This document shows, one piece after another, positions 18,012 to 26,841 of a stretch of DNA of 64,000 bases (within the stretch, counting starts at the first letter, position 1; the number at the start of each line of letters is the position of its first letter). The position numbers were made by a program, and so were the translations under genes. The notes below the pieces were generated by a model. It worked only from the letters and a program-made list of their open reading frames with translations. It searched no databases and was not told the origin of the DNA. Origin of the DNA: Camelimonas lactis. GTDB lineage: Bacteria; Pseudomonadota; Alphaproteobacteria; Rhizobiales; Beijerinckiaceae. The stretch lies in NCBI RefSeq assembly GCF_004342915.1, contig NZ_SLWL01000005.1, positions 1 through 64,000 on the forward strand, written 5' to 3'.

Positions 18012-19525
18012 CCAGTCGCATCGGCCCTTCCCACCGGACCCGCGCGCCTTCCGGCAGAGCTGACGCCACGCCCGCTCCCGGCAAGCGCGCCCTTGCCCTG
18101 CTCCGGCCTGGCCTGGCCTCCGGCGTCGCCCTGCTGCTGGCCGGCTGCGTCGGCTTTTCCGGTGACGGCGGCATGGCGGGCGTGGTCAGCGGCTCCAGCG
18201 CCAGCATCGGCAAGGATGTGGTTCGCATCAGCGACGACCAGTCCGCCGCCGTGGCGAAAGAGCGGGTCGACCGGCTGCTGCGCAAGCCGCTCACGGCGGA
18301 CGCCGCGGTGCAGGTGGCGCTGCTGAACAATCGCGGCCTGCAGGCTGCCTTCAACCAGCTGGGCGTCGCCGAGGCGCAGATGGTCGCCGCCAGCCTGCCG
18401 CCCAACCCGCGTTTCGGCATTTCGAAACTCTCGGGCCGGTTTGAGGTGGAAATCGAGCGGCAGGTCGTCGGCAATCTGCTGGCCCTCGCCACCCTGCCGG
18501 CGCGGGCGGAGATCGCGCGGGACCAGTTCGGCATCGCCCGGCGGCAAACGGTCGAGGCGGTGCTGAAACTGGCCGCGGACACCCGCCGGCAATACTGGCG
18601 CGCTGTCGCCGCCAACGCTGAAGTCGCCTTCTACCAGCAGGCCAAAGCCACCGCGACGGCAACGACGGAGCTGTTCCGGCGCCTTGGCGAAAGCGGCGGC
18701 GTCAACAAGATCGACCAGGCGCGCGAGTTCGCCTTCGACGCCGAACTCACCGTGCAACTCGCGGAGGCGCGGCGACGCCAGGGCGAGGAGCGTGAACGTC
18801 TGGTGCGGCAGCTTGGTCTATGGGGCGCTGACGCCCGGTTCCGGCTCCCGTCCGACCTGCCGGCGACGCCCCGTCCCCAGACCGCGAAAGCCATTGAGGC
18901 CGAGGCCCTGCGCCAGCGCATCGACATGCAGATCGCCCGTGACGAACTGGCCATGCTGGCGCGCTCCCTGGGGATGACCCAGGCGGTGCGCTTCATCAAC
19001 GACGCAGAGTTGCTGGGCCGCCGCACCTATGACCGGGGTCGCGACATCACGGAGCATGGTCCGGTCCGGCGGGAAAGCGCGCGCAGCACGACGCTGGAGC
19101 TGGAGATCGAAATCCCGATCTACGATTTTGGACAGTCGAAGGTCGCCATGGCGGAGCAGACCTACATGCAGGCGGCCAACCGGCTGGCGGAAAAGGCCGT
19201 CAACATACGCTCCGAAGCCCGGGAGGCTTACGCGAGCTACCGCGCCAGCCATGACATCGTTCGCCAGTACCAGAACAACGTCCTGCCGCTCCGCAAGATC
19301 ATCCAGGACGAATCCCTCCTGCAATACAACGGCATGCTGACGGACGTGACGGAACTGCTGACCGACGCCCGCAACCGCATCCTGTCCAATGTCGCCGCCA
19401 TCAACGCGCGGCGCGACTTCTGGATCGCGCACACCAACTTCCGGCACGCGCTCATTGGCGGCGGCGTGGGAAGCAGCGGCGGCGCGATGGTCGGACCCAC
19501 CCCCGCCGCCGCGGCCGGTCATTAA
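18008..19525 (+). CDS. TolC-family outer-membrane factor (lipoprotein)
   Basis: The 505-residue protein has a lipobox LLLAGC with Cys47 and two alpha-helical repeats of the outer-membrane factor type: ALLNNRGLQAAFNQLGVAEA and LTDVTELLTDARNRILSNV. A long coiled region with IDQAREFAFDAELTVQLAE lies between. TolC proteins form trimeric outer-membrane channels and normally work with an adaptor and an inner-membrane pump. None is encoded here, so it may use a partner elsewhere, or the operon may work differently. It lies 12 bp before the multicopper oxidase. Confidence 0.85.
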   Translation: MTSRIGPSHRTRAPSGRADATPAPGKRALALLRPGLASGVALLLAGCVGFSGDGGMAGVVSGSSASIGKDVVRISDDQSAAVAKERVDRLLRKPLTADAAVQVALLNNRGLQAAFNQLGVAEAQMVAASLPPNPRFGISKLSGRFEVEIERQVVGNLLALATLPARAEIARDQFGIARRQTVEAVLKLAADTRRQYWRAVAANAEVAFYQQAKATATATTELFRRLGESGGVNKIDQAREFAFDAELTVQLAEARRRQGEERERLVRQLGLWGADARFRLPSDLPATPRPQTAKAIEAEALRQRIDMQIARDELAMLARSLGMTQAVRFINDAELLGRRTYDRGRDITEHGPVRRESARSTTLELEIEIPIYDFGQSKVAMAEQTYMQAANRLAEKAVNIRSEAREAYASYRASHDIVRQYQNNVLPLRKIIQDESLLQYNGMLTDVTELLTDARNRILSNVAAINARRDFWIAHTNFRHALIGGGVGSSGGAMVGPTPAAAAGH

Positions 19526-19537
19526 GGGAGCCCAGCC

Positions 19538-20971
19538 ATGACCAATCTGTCACGCAGGGGATTTCTCGGCTCATCCGGGCTGGCCCTGGCGAGCGGCCTG
19601 ACGGCCGGCGCCGTTTCAGGCCGCGCCGCCTTCGCCGGTGTTCCCGAAGCGCCCACCATGGCGGACGCCGCCACCCAGCCGCCGCTGACGCCCACCACCG
19701 GCCCGGACTACCAGCCCGTCGCCACCCTGAACGGCTGGTCGCTGCCCTGGCGCATGAACGGCGACTGGAAGGAGTTTCACCTGGTGGCGGAGCCGGTCGA
19801 GCGGGAGCTGGCGCCCGGCATGAAGGCATACCTGTGGGGTTACAACGGCCAGTCACCCGGCCCCACCATCGAAGCGGTCGAGGGCGACAGGGTCCGCATC
19901 TTTGTCACCAACAGGCTGCCGGAGCACACCACCGTTCACTGGCACGGCCAGCGTCTGCCCAATGGCATGGACGGGGTCGGCGGCCTGACCCAGCCGCACA
20001 TTCCGCCAGGGAAAACCTTCGTCTACGAGTTCCAGCTCCGGCGCTCGGGCACCTTCATGTACCACCCCCATTCCGACGAGATGGTGCAGATGGCCATGGG
20101 CATGATGGGCTTCTTCGTGGTCCACCCGAAGGACCCGGCCTTCCGCCGCGTCGATCGCGACTTTGTCTTTCTGCTCAACGCTTTCGACATCGAGCCTGGC
20201 GCCTATGTGCCCAAGGTCAACACCATGCTGGACTTCAACCTGTGGTGCTGGAACAGCCGGGTGTTCCCGGGCATCGATCCCCTTGTCGTCGGCAGGAATG
20301 ACAGGGTCAGGGTGCGCTTCGGCAATCTCACCATGACCAACCACCCCATCCACATGCATGGCTATGAGTTCAGGGTTTCCTGCACCGATGGCGGCTGGGT
20401 CGATCCCGCCGCCGCCTGGGACGAGGTGAGCATCGACTGCGCCGTCGGCCAGATGCGCGCCTTCGACTTTGTCGCCGACGAACCAGGCGACTGGGCGATC
20501 CACTGTCACAAGTCGCACCACACCATGAACGCCATGGGACATTCGGTAAAAACCTATATCGGCGTGGACCAGAAGGAGCTGGCCAAACGCATCCGCAAGC
20601 TTACGCCCGGCTACATGCCCATGGGCGCGACGGGCATGGGCGAAATGGGCTCCATGGAAATGCCCCTGCCCGACAACACCTTGCCGATGATGACCGGCTT
20701 CGCCCAGTTCGGCCCGGTGGAGATGGGCGGCATGTTCTCCGTGGTGAAGGTGCGCGAGGGACTGGCGAAGAACGACTACAAGGACCCGGGCTGGTTCAAG
20801 AATCCCGAGGGAACGGTGGCCTTTGAATACCAGGGCCAGTTGCCTGCGCCAGCGCGCGCCGCGCCGCCAGGCGCCGACGCTCCCGCATGGCGCGTGAAAG
20901 ATCCGCGCAAACCCGTGTCAGGCGCGCAGGGCCAGGCGCGCCCGCCTGCCGGCGGCCACTCCGGCCACTGA
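19538..20971 (+). CDS. Tat-exported multicopper oxidase (copper tolerance)
   Basis: The 477-residue protein has a twin-arginine signal (SRRGFLGSSGLALASG). All copper ligand motifs are present: HWHG at 134-137, HPH at 176-178, HPIHMHG at 269-275 and HCHKSHH at 322-328, the last giving the type 1 and trinuclear ligands. After the cupredoxin domains comes a Met-rich segment at 359-386 (PMGATGMGEMGSMEM), as in Cu(I) oxidases of the CueO/PcoA group. It is therefore predicted to oxidise periplasmic Cu(I). The C-terminal tail is Pro/Gly-rich with a final HSGH. It lies between the TolC-like and CusF-like genes. Confidence 0.9.
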   Translation: MTNLSRRGFLGSSGLALASGLTAGAVSGRAAFAGVPEAPTMADAATQPPLTPTTGPDYQPVATLNGWSLPWRMNGDWKEFHLVAEPVERELAPGMKAYLWGYNGQSPGPTIEAVEGDRVRIFVTNRLPEHTTVHWHGQRLPNGMDGVGGLTQPHIPPGKTFVYEFQLRRSGTFMYHPHSDEMVQMAMGMMGFFVVHPKDPAFRRVDRDFVFLLNAFDIEPGAYVPKVNTMLDFNLWCWNSRVFPGIDPLVVGRNDRVRVRFGNLTMTNHPIHMHGYEFRVSCTDGGWVDPAAAWDEVSIDCAVGQMRAFDFVADEPGDWAIHCHKSHHTMNAMGHSVKTYIGVDQKELAKRIRKLTPGYMPMGATGMGEMGSMEMPLPDNTLPMMTGFAQFGPVEMGGMFSVVKVREGLAKNDYKDPGWFKNPEGTVAFEYQGQLPAPARAAPPGADAPAWRVKDPRKPVSGAQGQARPPAGGHSGH

Positions 20972-21011
20972 CATCGCCGCGTCAAACCCTTCACACACGA
21001 AAGGAATTTCC

Positions 21012-21302
21012 ATGTTCAGGACCACAGCGACCACAACGGCGGCCCTTGCCTTCATCGCCTTCGCCCTGCCAGCGGCGGCGCAATCGGTCAGCGGAACGGT
21101 TACCAAAGTTGATGCGGCCCAGGGAAAACTCACCATTGATCACGGCCCGATCAAAAATCTCGACATGGACGCCATGACCATGGTGTTTCGCGCCGGCGAT
21201 CCAGCGATGCTCAAGGGGCTGAAAGCTGGCGACCGCATCCTGTTCGACGCCGATCGGGTCAATGGACAGATCACGGTGGTCCGCCTGCGGAAAAACAGCT
21301 GA
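21012..21302 (+). CDS. CusF-like periplasmic copper chaperone
   Basis: The 96-residue protein has a signal peptide (residues 1-23) and a CusF OB-fold. The Cu(I) site of CusF (His36, Trp44, Met47, Met49 in E. coli) aligns with His44, Met52, Met55 and Met57 in HGPIKNLDMDAMTMVF. The Trp that caps copper in E. coli CusF is thus Met here. It ends the copper operon, 40 bp after the oxidase, and a hairpin follows. A role in carrying periplasmic Cu(I) is inferred from family and operon. Confidence 0.85.
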   Translation: MFRTTATTTAALAFIAFALPAAAQSVSGTVTKVDAAQGKLTIDHGPIKNLDMDAMTMVFRAGDPAMLKGLKAGDRILFDADRVNGQITVVRLRKNS

Positions 21303-21317
21303 CCGCCAGCCCGGAAT

Positions 21318-21352
21318 CCGGCCAGACAGGATCAGGCCCCTGTCCTGGCCGG
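21318..21352. terminator. Hairpin between convergent cusF-like and araC-like genes
   Basis: CCGGCCAG-ACAGG (21318-21330) pairs with CCTGT-C-CTGGCCGG (21339-21352), thirteen base pairs with one bulged C and an eight-base loop. It sits between the ends of two convergent genes. No U-tract follows, so it may act with Rho or only stabilise transcripts. Confidence 0.5.
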
Positions 21353-21403
21353 GAGGCGCTTTGGGGCATGGCGCATCGCCTGGCAGTAGCGCCGCCCCGG
21401 CGG

Positions 21404-22177
21404 CTATTGATAGAACGATGACGGCGGCGCCCCGAAATGGCGACGGAACATCGCCGTGAACGCGCTCTGGCTGGCGTAGCCGCAATCGAACGCGATATCG
21501 ATGATCCGCTCGCCATGGGCCAGACGCCGCAGCGCGAACAGCAGCCGGGCCTGCTCGCGCCATTGCGCGAATGTCATGCCAGTTTCCCTCGCAAACAGCC
21601 GGTGCACCGTTTTGGCCGTGACGTTCAGACGGCTGGCCCACTGCCCGACAGTTGTCGTATCGGCTGGTCGCCGCATGATCGCGTCGCATATCTGGCGCAG
21701 ACGCACGTCGCCCGGCTCGGGCAGATGCAGCGGCAATACATCGGCCACCCGCGTCTCGTCGGCCAGCAGGCGCATGAGACGCCCGTCCCGGCTGTCCTCC
21801 GCATAATCGAGCGGCACGCGCGCCGCCGCGACGACAAGCTCGCGCAACAGCGACGACACCGCCATCACGCAAGTCCGGTCAGGCAAATGATCGAAGGTGG
21901 TCGCATCGACGAAAACGGTGCGTATGCGGACATGACCGGACATTTTGACAGTGTGCTCCAGCCCGGCGGTGATCCACAGCGCGCGGCTCGGCGGCACAAC
22001 CCAGAGCCCGGCGGCAGAGCGAACGATCATCACGCCTTCGACGGCGTGGAGAAGCTGTCCGCGCGGATGGGCGTGCCATCCCGTCTCGGCGCCATCCGGG
22101 TAGTCGATGTCCATGCCCGCCATCGGGCGATCCGTGTCATGAAAATCCAGATGCTTGCGGATCAGCTGGTCCAGCAT
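21404..22177 (-). CDS. AraC-family transcriptional regulator with cupin domain
   Basis: The 257-residue protein has an N-terminal AraC_N/cupin part (ETGWHAHPRGQLLHAVEGVM) and a C-terminal AraC HTH (VTAKTVHRLFARETGMTFAQW, then AFDCGYASQSAFTAMFRRHF). This is the layout of NimR/YdeC-type regulators that control a divergent exporter. It is divergent from an EamA-family exporter 94 bp away, so it probably controls that gene. The effector is unknown. Confidence 0.85.
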   Translation of the reverse strand: MLDQLIRKHLDFHDTDRPMAGMDIDYPDGAETGWHAHPRGQLLHAVEGVMIVRSAAGLWVVPPSRALWITAGLEHTVKMSGHVRIRTVFVDATTFDHLPDRTCVMAVSSLLRELVVAAARVPLDYAEDSRDGRLMRLLADETRVADVLPLHLPEPGDVRLRQICDAIMRRPADTTTVGQWASRLNVTAKTVHRLFARETGMTFAQWREQARLLFALRRLAHGERIIDIAFDCGYASQSAFTAMFRRHFGAPPSSFYQ

Positions 22178-22271
22178 GTCCCATCCTCGACAGTTCCGGT
22201 CTTGTTAGAGTGATACAGACCAGCCCGAAAAACCATAACTGGCGTCTCCTTTCACAACCGGAACGCCAGCC

Positions 22272-23198
22272 ATGAAGACCAGAACCGCCTTTCTCTATCC
22301 GCTCATCGCCATCGTGCTCTGGTCGGGAAACGTCATTGTGTCGCGCATGTCGGCGCACGCCATAGGCCCGGAGGCGATCACGTTCTACCGGCTGCTGCTG
22401 GCCGTGCTTCTGATGAGCACGCTCGTCGCCGCGCCAGCCTGGCGGAACCGCGCTGTCATCTGGCCCCATCTCGGGCAGTTCGCGATCCTCGGCTTCCTCG
22501 CCATGTGCCTGTTTCAGGCCCTGTCCTATCTCGCCGCCGAAACCACCACCGCCGCCAACATGGCCATATTCACGGCGCTGACGCCATTGCTCACCGTGGG
22601 GTTGAGCGTCGTGCTGCTGAAAGAGCCGCCCACCGTCGGCGTGGTGGGCGGCGGTGTTCTCGCGCTCGCGGGGCTGATCTATCTGGTCAGCGGCGGCGAT
22701 CCGCTGGCCCTGGTCCACAATGGCGTGCGTCTGGGAGACCTGCTGATGCTGCTCGCGGCGCTGGTTTACGCCCTCTATGGCGTGCTGCTGAAGCGCTGGA
22801 GCCTTCCGGTCAGCGGCTGGCAATCCACCTACATGCAGGCTTTATGCGCCCTCGTGATCATGTTCCCGGCCTTTCTGGCGACGCCGCCCGCCGGGCGCGC
22901 CCTGAACGCCCAGACCCTGCCGCTGATCGTCTATGCCGGGGGCCTGGCGTCGGTCATTCTGCCGTTCTTCTGGGTTCGCGGCGTGCAGCTTCTGGGACCG
23001 AACCGTTGCGCGGCCTTCATGAACCTCCTGCCGGTGCTGACGGCGGCGGGCGCGATGGCGCTGCTGGGAGAGCCGGTGCGCTACTGGCATGTCATTGGCG
23101 GCGGCGCGGCCATTGCCGGCGTGATCTGCGCCGGGCTGTTTCCCCGCCCCCTGCGCTACAGGGGGATGGACGCCGCGTTGAGAACCAGCGGTTCATAG
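22272..23198 (+). CDS. EamA/DMT-family transporter
   Basis: The 308-residue protein shows about ten hydrophobic helices in two EamA repeats (about 8-140 and 155-295). The first begins YPLIAIVLWSGNVIVSRMSA and contains YLAAETTTAANMAIFTALTPL. These inner-membrane proteins export amino acids, metabolites or drugs. The adjacent AraC-type regulator supports inducible export. A strong terminator follows 42 bp past the stop. Confidence 0.87.
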   Translation: MKTRTAFLYPLIAIVLWSGNVIVSRMSAHAIGPEAITFYRLLLAVLLMSTLVAAPAWRNRAVIWPHLGQFAILGFLAMCLFQALSYLAAETTTAANMAIFTALTPLLTVGLSVVLLKEPPTVGVVGGGVLALAGLIYLVSGGDPLALVHNGVRLGDLLMLLAALVYALYGVLLKRWSLPVSGWQSTYMQALCALVIMFPAFLATPPAGRALNAQTLPLIVYAGGLASVILPFFWVRGVQLLGPNRCAAFMNLLPVLTAAGAMALLGEPVRYWHVIGGGAAIAGVICAGLFPRPLRYRGMDAALRTSGS

Positions 23199-23238
23199 CC
23201 GCCCAGCCAAAGCGCGAGAAAAATTGAAGGACATGACA

Positions 23239-23268
23239 AAAACTCCGCCAGTTCTGGCGGAGTTTTTT
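23239..23268 (+). terminator. Rho-independent terminator after the EamA transporter
   Basis: AACTCCGCCA (23241-23250), loop GTTC, TGGCGGAGTT (23255-23264) gives a perfect 10-bp stem followed by a T-run. The preceding A-run would let it work on both strands. The rest of the gap up to 23523 holds only the AT-rich leader of the next gene. Confidence 0.9.
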
Positions 23269-23523
23269 CTCTGTGTTCATGCATCAATGCATTGACGCGA
23301 AACAGCGCCGCTTTACCTCAACGTCCCGTCATCTCAAAATACAGGGAGAAGCTCCGGGAACAGGTGGATTCGTTTCTCCACACCTGATCAGTGTGCCGTG
23401 GCCTCCGCGTCCCTGTCTTTGTCCTGGCGGATGATCCAGGCTCCAGCGGCGACAAACGGGCCAGGCGGCCGTGCGGGCGCGCACAATAAAACACAAAACA
23501 ATACAATAATATGGGAGTGAAGC

Positions 23524-24708
23524 ATGAGCAGAAAGCCGCCTCTGGCCGGGGTCCGGATAACCGACATGTCGACGGTGGTGTTCGGTCCCTACTGCACGCA
23601 AATGCTGGCTGATCTCGGGGCTGACGTCATCAAGATCGAACCCGAGGAAGGCGACAGCGCCCGCAATATCGGCTCATCGCGGGTAACCCCGATGATGGGG
23701 CCAGTCCATCTGCGCCTCAATCGCGGCAAGCGTTCGGTGACCTGGGACATGAAAACCGCCGGGGGCCAGCAGGCGATCCGCCGGCTGCTCGAAACCAGCG
23801 ACGTCTTCATTCACAATATCCGTGAGGACGCCATCAAACGGTTGGGCCTTGGCTATGACGAGGTGCGGAAGATTCGCCCGGACATCGTCTATGTCCACTG
23901 CACGGGGTTTGGCCTCGATGGGCCCTACGCCGGATTGCAGGCCTATGACGACGTGATCCAGGCGGCCTCTGGCGCGGCGTCGCTGCTGCCGCGCGTGGAC
24001 GGCAACCCCAAACCGCGCTATCTGCCGACCCTGTTCGCCGACAAGGTTTCCGGCCTCCACGCCGCCTACGCCACCCTCGCCGCGCTGATGATGCGAAATC
24101 GCGATGGCGTCGGGCAGTTTGTCGAGGCGCCGATGTTTGAAGCCATCACCAGCTTCAATCTGCTTGAGCATCTTTGTGACGCCAGCTTTGTCCCGCCCGC
24201 TGGCCAATGGGGCTACACGCGCCAGCTTGACTCCGCGCGCCAGCCCATGCGCACCAGCGACGGCTATATTTCCATCGCGCCCTATCTCGACGACCGCTGG
24301 GTCCGGTTCTTTCAGGCGACCGGCCACCCGGAAGTTCTGGAAGAAGAGCGCTTTGCCGACAAGACGCTGCGGCGCATGAACATGACGCAGATGTACGAGG
24401 TGGCGGAAACCATTTTGCCGGAAAAGACGACGGCGGAGTGGCTGGCGATCCTCAAACAGGCCAATGTTCCGGCGTTCCGCTGCAATCAGATCGATGAAGT
24501 GCTCAACGATCAGCACCTGAAGGCCGTCGGCCTGTTCCAGCAGCGCGACCATCCCACCGAAGGGGCCTACATAGAGGTGCGTCCCCCAGTCCGCTTCTCG
24601 GGCTTTGACTACCCCGAGCCCACGCCCGCGCCGACAATCGGCCAGCACAGCGCGGAAGTCGCCGCGGAACTCGGGCTGACGCGCCAGGCAAGGCCCGTCG
24701 ATCAATGA
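23524..24708 (+). CDS. CaiB/BaiF family III CoA-transferase
   Basis: The 394-residue protein follows the family III pattern: LAGVRITDMSTVVFGPYCTQ at the start, LGADVIKIEP, NRGKRSVTWDM, and FGLDGPYAGLQAYDDVIQA. The residue aligning with catalytic Asp169 of formyl-CoA transferase is Glu206 (PMFEAITSF), which I believe is usual in this VEAPMFE subgroup, so activity is still expected. The enzyme would move CoA between carboxylic acids. A GGGAGTG site precedes the ATG. It is single and the acid substrates are unknown. Confidence 0.85.
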   Translation: MSRKPPLAGVRITDMSTVVFGPYCTQMLADLGADVIKIEPEEGDSARNIGSSRVTPMMGPVHLRLNRGKRSVTWDMKTAGGQQAIRRLLETSDVFIHNIREDAIKRLGLGYDEVRKIRPDIVYVHCTGFGLDGPYAGLQAYDDVIQAASGAASLLPRVDGNPKPRYLPTLFADKVSGLHAAYATLAALMMRNRDGVGQFVEAPMFEAITSFNLLEHLCDASFVPPAGQWGYTRQLDSARQPMRTSDGYISIAPYLDDRWVRFFQATGHPEVLEEERFADKTLRRMNMTQMYEVAETILPEKTTAEWLAILKQANVPAFRCNQIDEVLNDQHLKAVGLFQQRDHPTEGAYIEVRPPVRFSGFDYPEPTPAPTIGQHSAEVAAELGLTRQARPVDQ

Positions 24709-25074
24709 GCCGCGCCTGACCCGGCGATGGCGGGCGACAATGCAACGCCCGCCTCAACGGCAGTGAATTGAGGATAGCCTTACGACACCCGTGACGCCGC
24801 GCCCCTGCCAGATTCTGCCCCCGGGCGCCGGGGCGCGCGGCAATCACCGCCCCGCCGCCGCCATCCGGCGATATCCCCGGATTGCGGCCAAGAAACAGGA
24901 CGCCGCCGTCACGGCGGCCCACACACCACGTCTGCCGGATGCCTTTGGCGGGCCGAAGACGAAGAAACGGCCAACGACACCTACGCCATCGCTCTCCAAA
25001 ATGAAGCCTGAAACCTTCTGCAACATGCTGACAGCGGTCGCGGCCCAAATCAGCCTGGCCGCGACCGCTGATTG
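24709..25074. other. Intergenic region with a strong hairpin
   Basis: No gene is supported. At 25033-25069 a perfect 13-bp inverted repeat (AGCGGTCGCGGCC and its complement, 11-base loop) lies just past the end of the minus-strand hydrolase gene. It has no clear T-run but is placed like a terminator for convergent transcripts. Confidence 0.55.
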
Positions 25075-26001
25075 TCAGAGGTTTTCCTTGTAGAACGGAA
25101 CGAGCTTCGCCAGCGCCTGTCCGACCGGCTCCGGCTTGTCGTAGAGGTCATAGTGCGACCAGCCTTCGAGGACGACCAGTTCCTTCTTCTTCGAAACCGC
25201 CCGTTCGATGATCTCGCAGCCGTCGCGATAGGCGCCGAACGCGCCGACCTGATCGCCGACGATCACGCAGAGCGGCTGCGTCAACAGCACTTCCGCCAGA
25301 TGGAAGGCGTCCCAGCCGACAGCCGCGGCCTGATGCGATGGCACGGAGCGATTGAGCCCGTTCGGCTTCTGGCCGCGCGGCGTGCGGTAATATTCGGTCG
25401 CTTCAAGAGTATCGCGGTCGGTGACGCCGAGCCGCCTGGCCTCTTCCGGCGACGGCGGCAGCAGGTCATCGACCTTGACCGCCTCGCCGCGGGCTTCCGC
25501 CGTGCGCTGCCTGGCCATGGCCTCCAGCGCGGCGATCGGGTTGAGCGCTGTGAAGTTGCCGCGCATCAGGCGGCCATAGTTCGCGCCTGTGACGGCGCCG
25601 ACCGCCTTGATGCGGCGTTCGGTCATCGCGGCGTTGATCGCGTAACCGCCGCCGCCGCAGATGCCGAGCACGCCGATGCGGTCCTCATCGACGTAAGGTA
25701 GCGTCACCAGATAGTCGGCGACGCGGCGGAAGTCTTCGACCGCCTGGGTCGGATCTTCGATGGAGCGAGGCTCGCCGCCGCTGGCGCCCTGGAAGCTGCG
25801 GTCAAAGGCGATGACGACGAAGCCTTCCTTCGCCAGCGCCACGCCATAGACATTGCCCGATGTCTGGTCCTTGCAGCTTCCGATCGGATGCGCGCTGATG
25901 ATGGCCGGATATTTCTTCGAAGTGTCGAAGTCCGGCGGGAAGTGGATATCGGCGGCGATATCCCAATACATGTCGTGATTGCGGATTTTGACGGTTTTCA
26001 T
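25075..26001 (-). CDS. Alpha/beta hydrolase of dienelactone hydrolase/YcjY type
   Basis: From the ATG at 26001, after an AGGAAG site, the protein has 308 residues. The nucleophile elbow is GICGGGG with Cys115 in place of Ser, as in dienelactone hydrolase; the catalytic His is probably in EGWSHYDLYD near the C-terminus. The front has the YPAIISAHPIGSCKDQTSGN segment usual in this subgroup. Substrate is unknown. The gene lies 64 bp after an NmrA-like reductase on the same strand, and both are divergent from a LysR regulator. Confidence 0.8.
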   Translation of the reverse strand: MKTVKIRNHDMYWDIAADIHFPPDFDTSKKYPAIISAHPIGSCKDQTSGNVYGVALAKEGFVVIAFDRSFQGASGGEPRSIEDPTQAVEDFRRVADYLVTLPYVDEDRIGVLGICGGGGYAINAAMTERRIKAVGAVTGANYGRLMRGNFTALNPIAALEAMARQRTAEARGEAVKVDDLLPPSPEEARRLGVTDRDTLEATEYYRTPRGQKPNGLNRSVPSHQAAAVGWDAFHLAEVLLTQPLCVIVGDQVGAFGAYRDGCEIIERAVSKKKELVVLEGWSHYDLYDKPEPVGQALAKLVPFYKENL

Positions 26002-26065
26002 AATCCGATCTTCCTGCTTTTGGGTTAGAAGAGCGCTGTTACCGGCCCGCGAAGAGGCCCCGCAT

Positions 26066-26701
26066 TCACATGAACGCAGGCTTGTCGCCATCGGCGCCGG
26101 GCTTGTTGACGCCGATATTGCGGTTGCCGAGCGCGCCTGGCGCTTCGATCAGTTGGACAACCAGGGCCGCCACGCTCTTGCGCGCGACTTCGGTGCCCTT
26201 GAAGGGTTCATTGCGCCCGGTGATCTCGTAGTCGATCTCGTCGGCGTCGGTCAGCCAGGCCGGGCGCAGCACGACGTAGTCCAGCCCGGATGCTTCAATG
26301 AGGTCGGCGGCCTTGCGATAGGGAGGAAGATATGCCCCGATTTCCCGGTTGTTCCATTCGCCGAACCTGCCGGGAACTTCGTCATAAATGCCCAACGTCG
26401 TGCAGAAGATCAGCTTGCGGACGCCGGCATCTTTCATGGCGGTAATGATGGCTTGCGCCTGGGCGTCGACGTCGCCGGCAAGGTTGGCGTAAACCACATC
26501 CTGGCCGACCATGGCCTCCTTCAGCCTGGCGGCGTCGTGCACATCGCCTTCGACGACGCGGGCGTTGGCAGGGACATCGCGGCCCAGCTTCCTGGCGTCG
26601 CGGAGGAACAGGGTCATTGCTGCGTCATTGCGCTCAGCCAGCATATCGACCACATGCCGGGCGATCTGCCCGCTGGCGCCGAGGATCAGGGTTTTGGTCA
26701 T
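26066..26701 (-). CDS. NmrA-like/atypical SDR NAD(P)H-binding protein
   Basis: The 211-residue protein starts with the Rossmann motif [13 protein letters not shown] and has [16 protein letters not shown] and [13 protein letters not shown], typical of NAD(P)-binding atypical short-chain dehydrogenases. It lacks a normal YxxxK, the nearest element being [13 protein letters not shown], which keeps Tyr and Lys in close order. It may act as a reductase or as a redox sensor. The start at 26701 has a GGGGGA site. It is divergent from the LysR gene at 26842. Confidence 0.78.
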   Translation of the reverse strand: MTKTLILGASGQIARHVVDMLAERNDAAMTLFLRDARKLGRDVPANARVVEGDVHDAARLKEAMVGQDVVYANLAGDVDAQAQAIITAMKDAGVRKLIFCTTLGIYDEVPGRFGEWNNREIGAYLPPYRKAADLIEASGLDYVVLRPAWLTDADEIDYEITGRNEPFKGTEVARKSVAALVVQLIEAPGALGNRNIGVNKPGADGDKPAFM

Positions 26702-26801
26702 CGATTTATCCCCCGCTTTGCTGCCGCCGCGCCGGGCAGACAGACCATCGCTTGTCACCTGATTTAAATAGACAGCTGGACGCGGGAGAGAATGCCGGCA
26801 T

Positions 26802-26838
26802 ATCTACATTCAATATGAAGCCTGACTTAAAGATGTAG
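26802..26838. promoter_or_regulatory. Inverted repeat in a LysR divergent promoter
   Basis: ATCTACAT (26802-26809) and ATGTAG (26833-26838) form an inverted pair just before the lysR start. LysR-type regulators usually bind such sites in divergent promoters and control both themselves and the neighbour. Spacing is longer than the classical T-N11-A, so this is only a candidate. Confidence 0.3.
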
Positions 26839-26841
26839 CTC

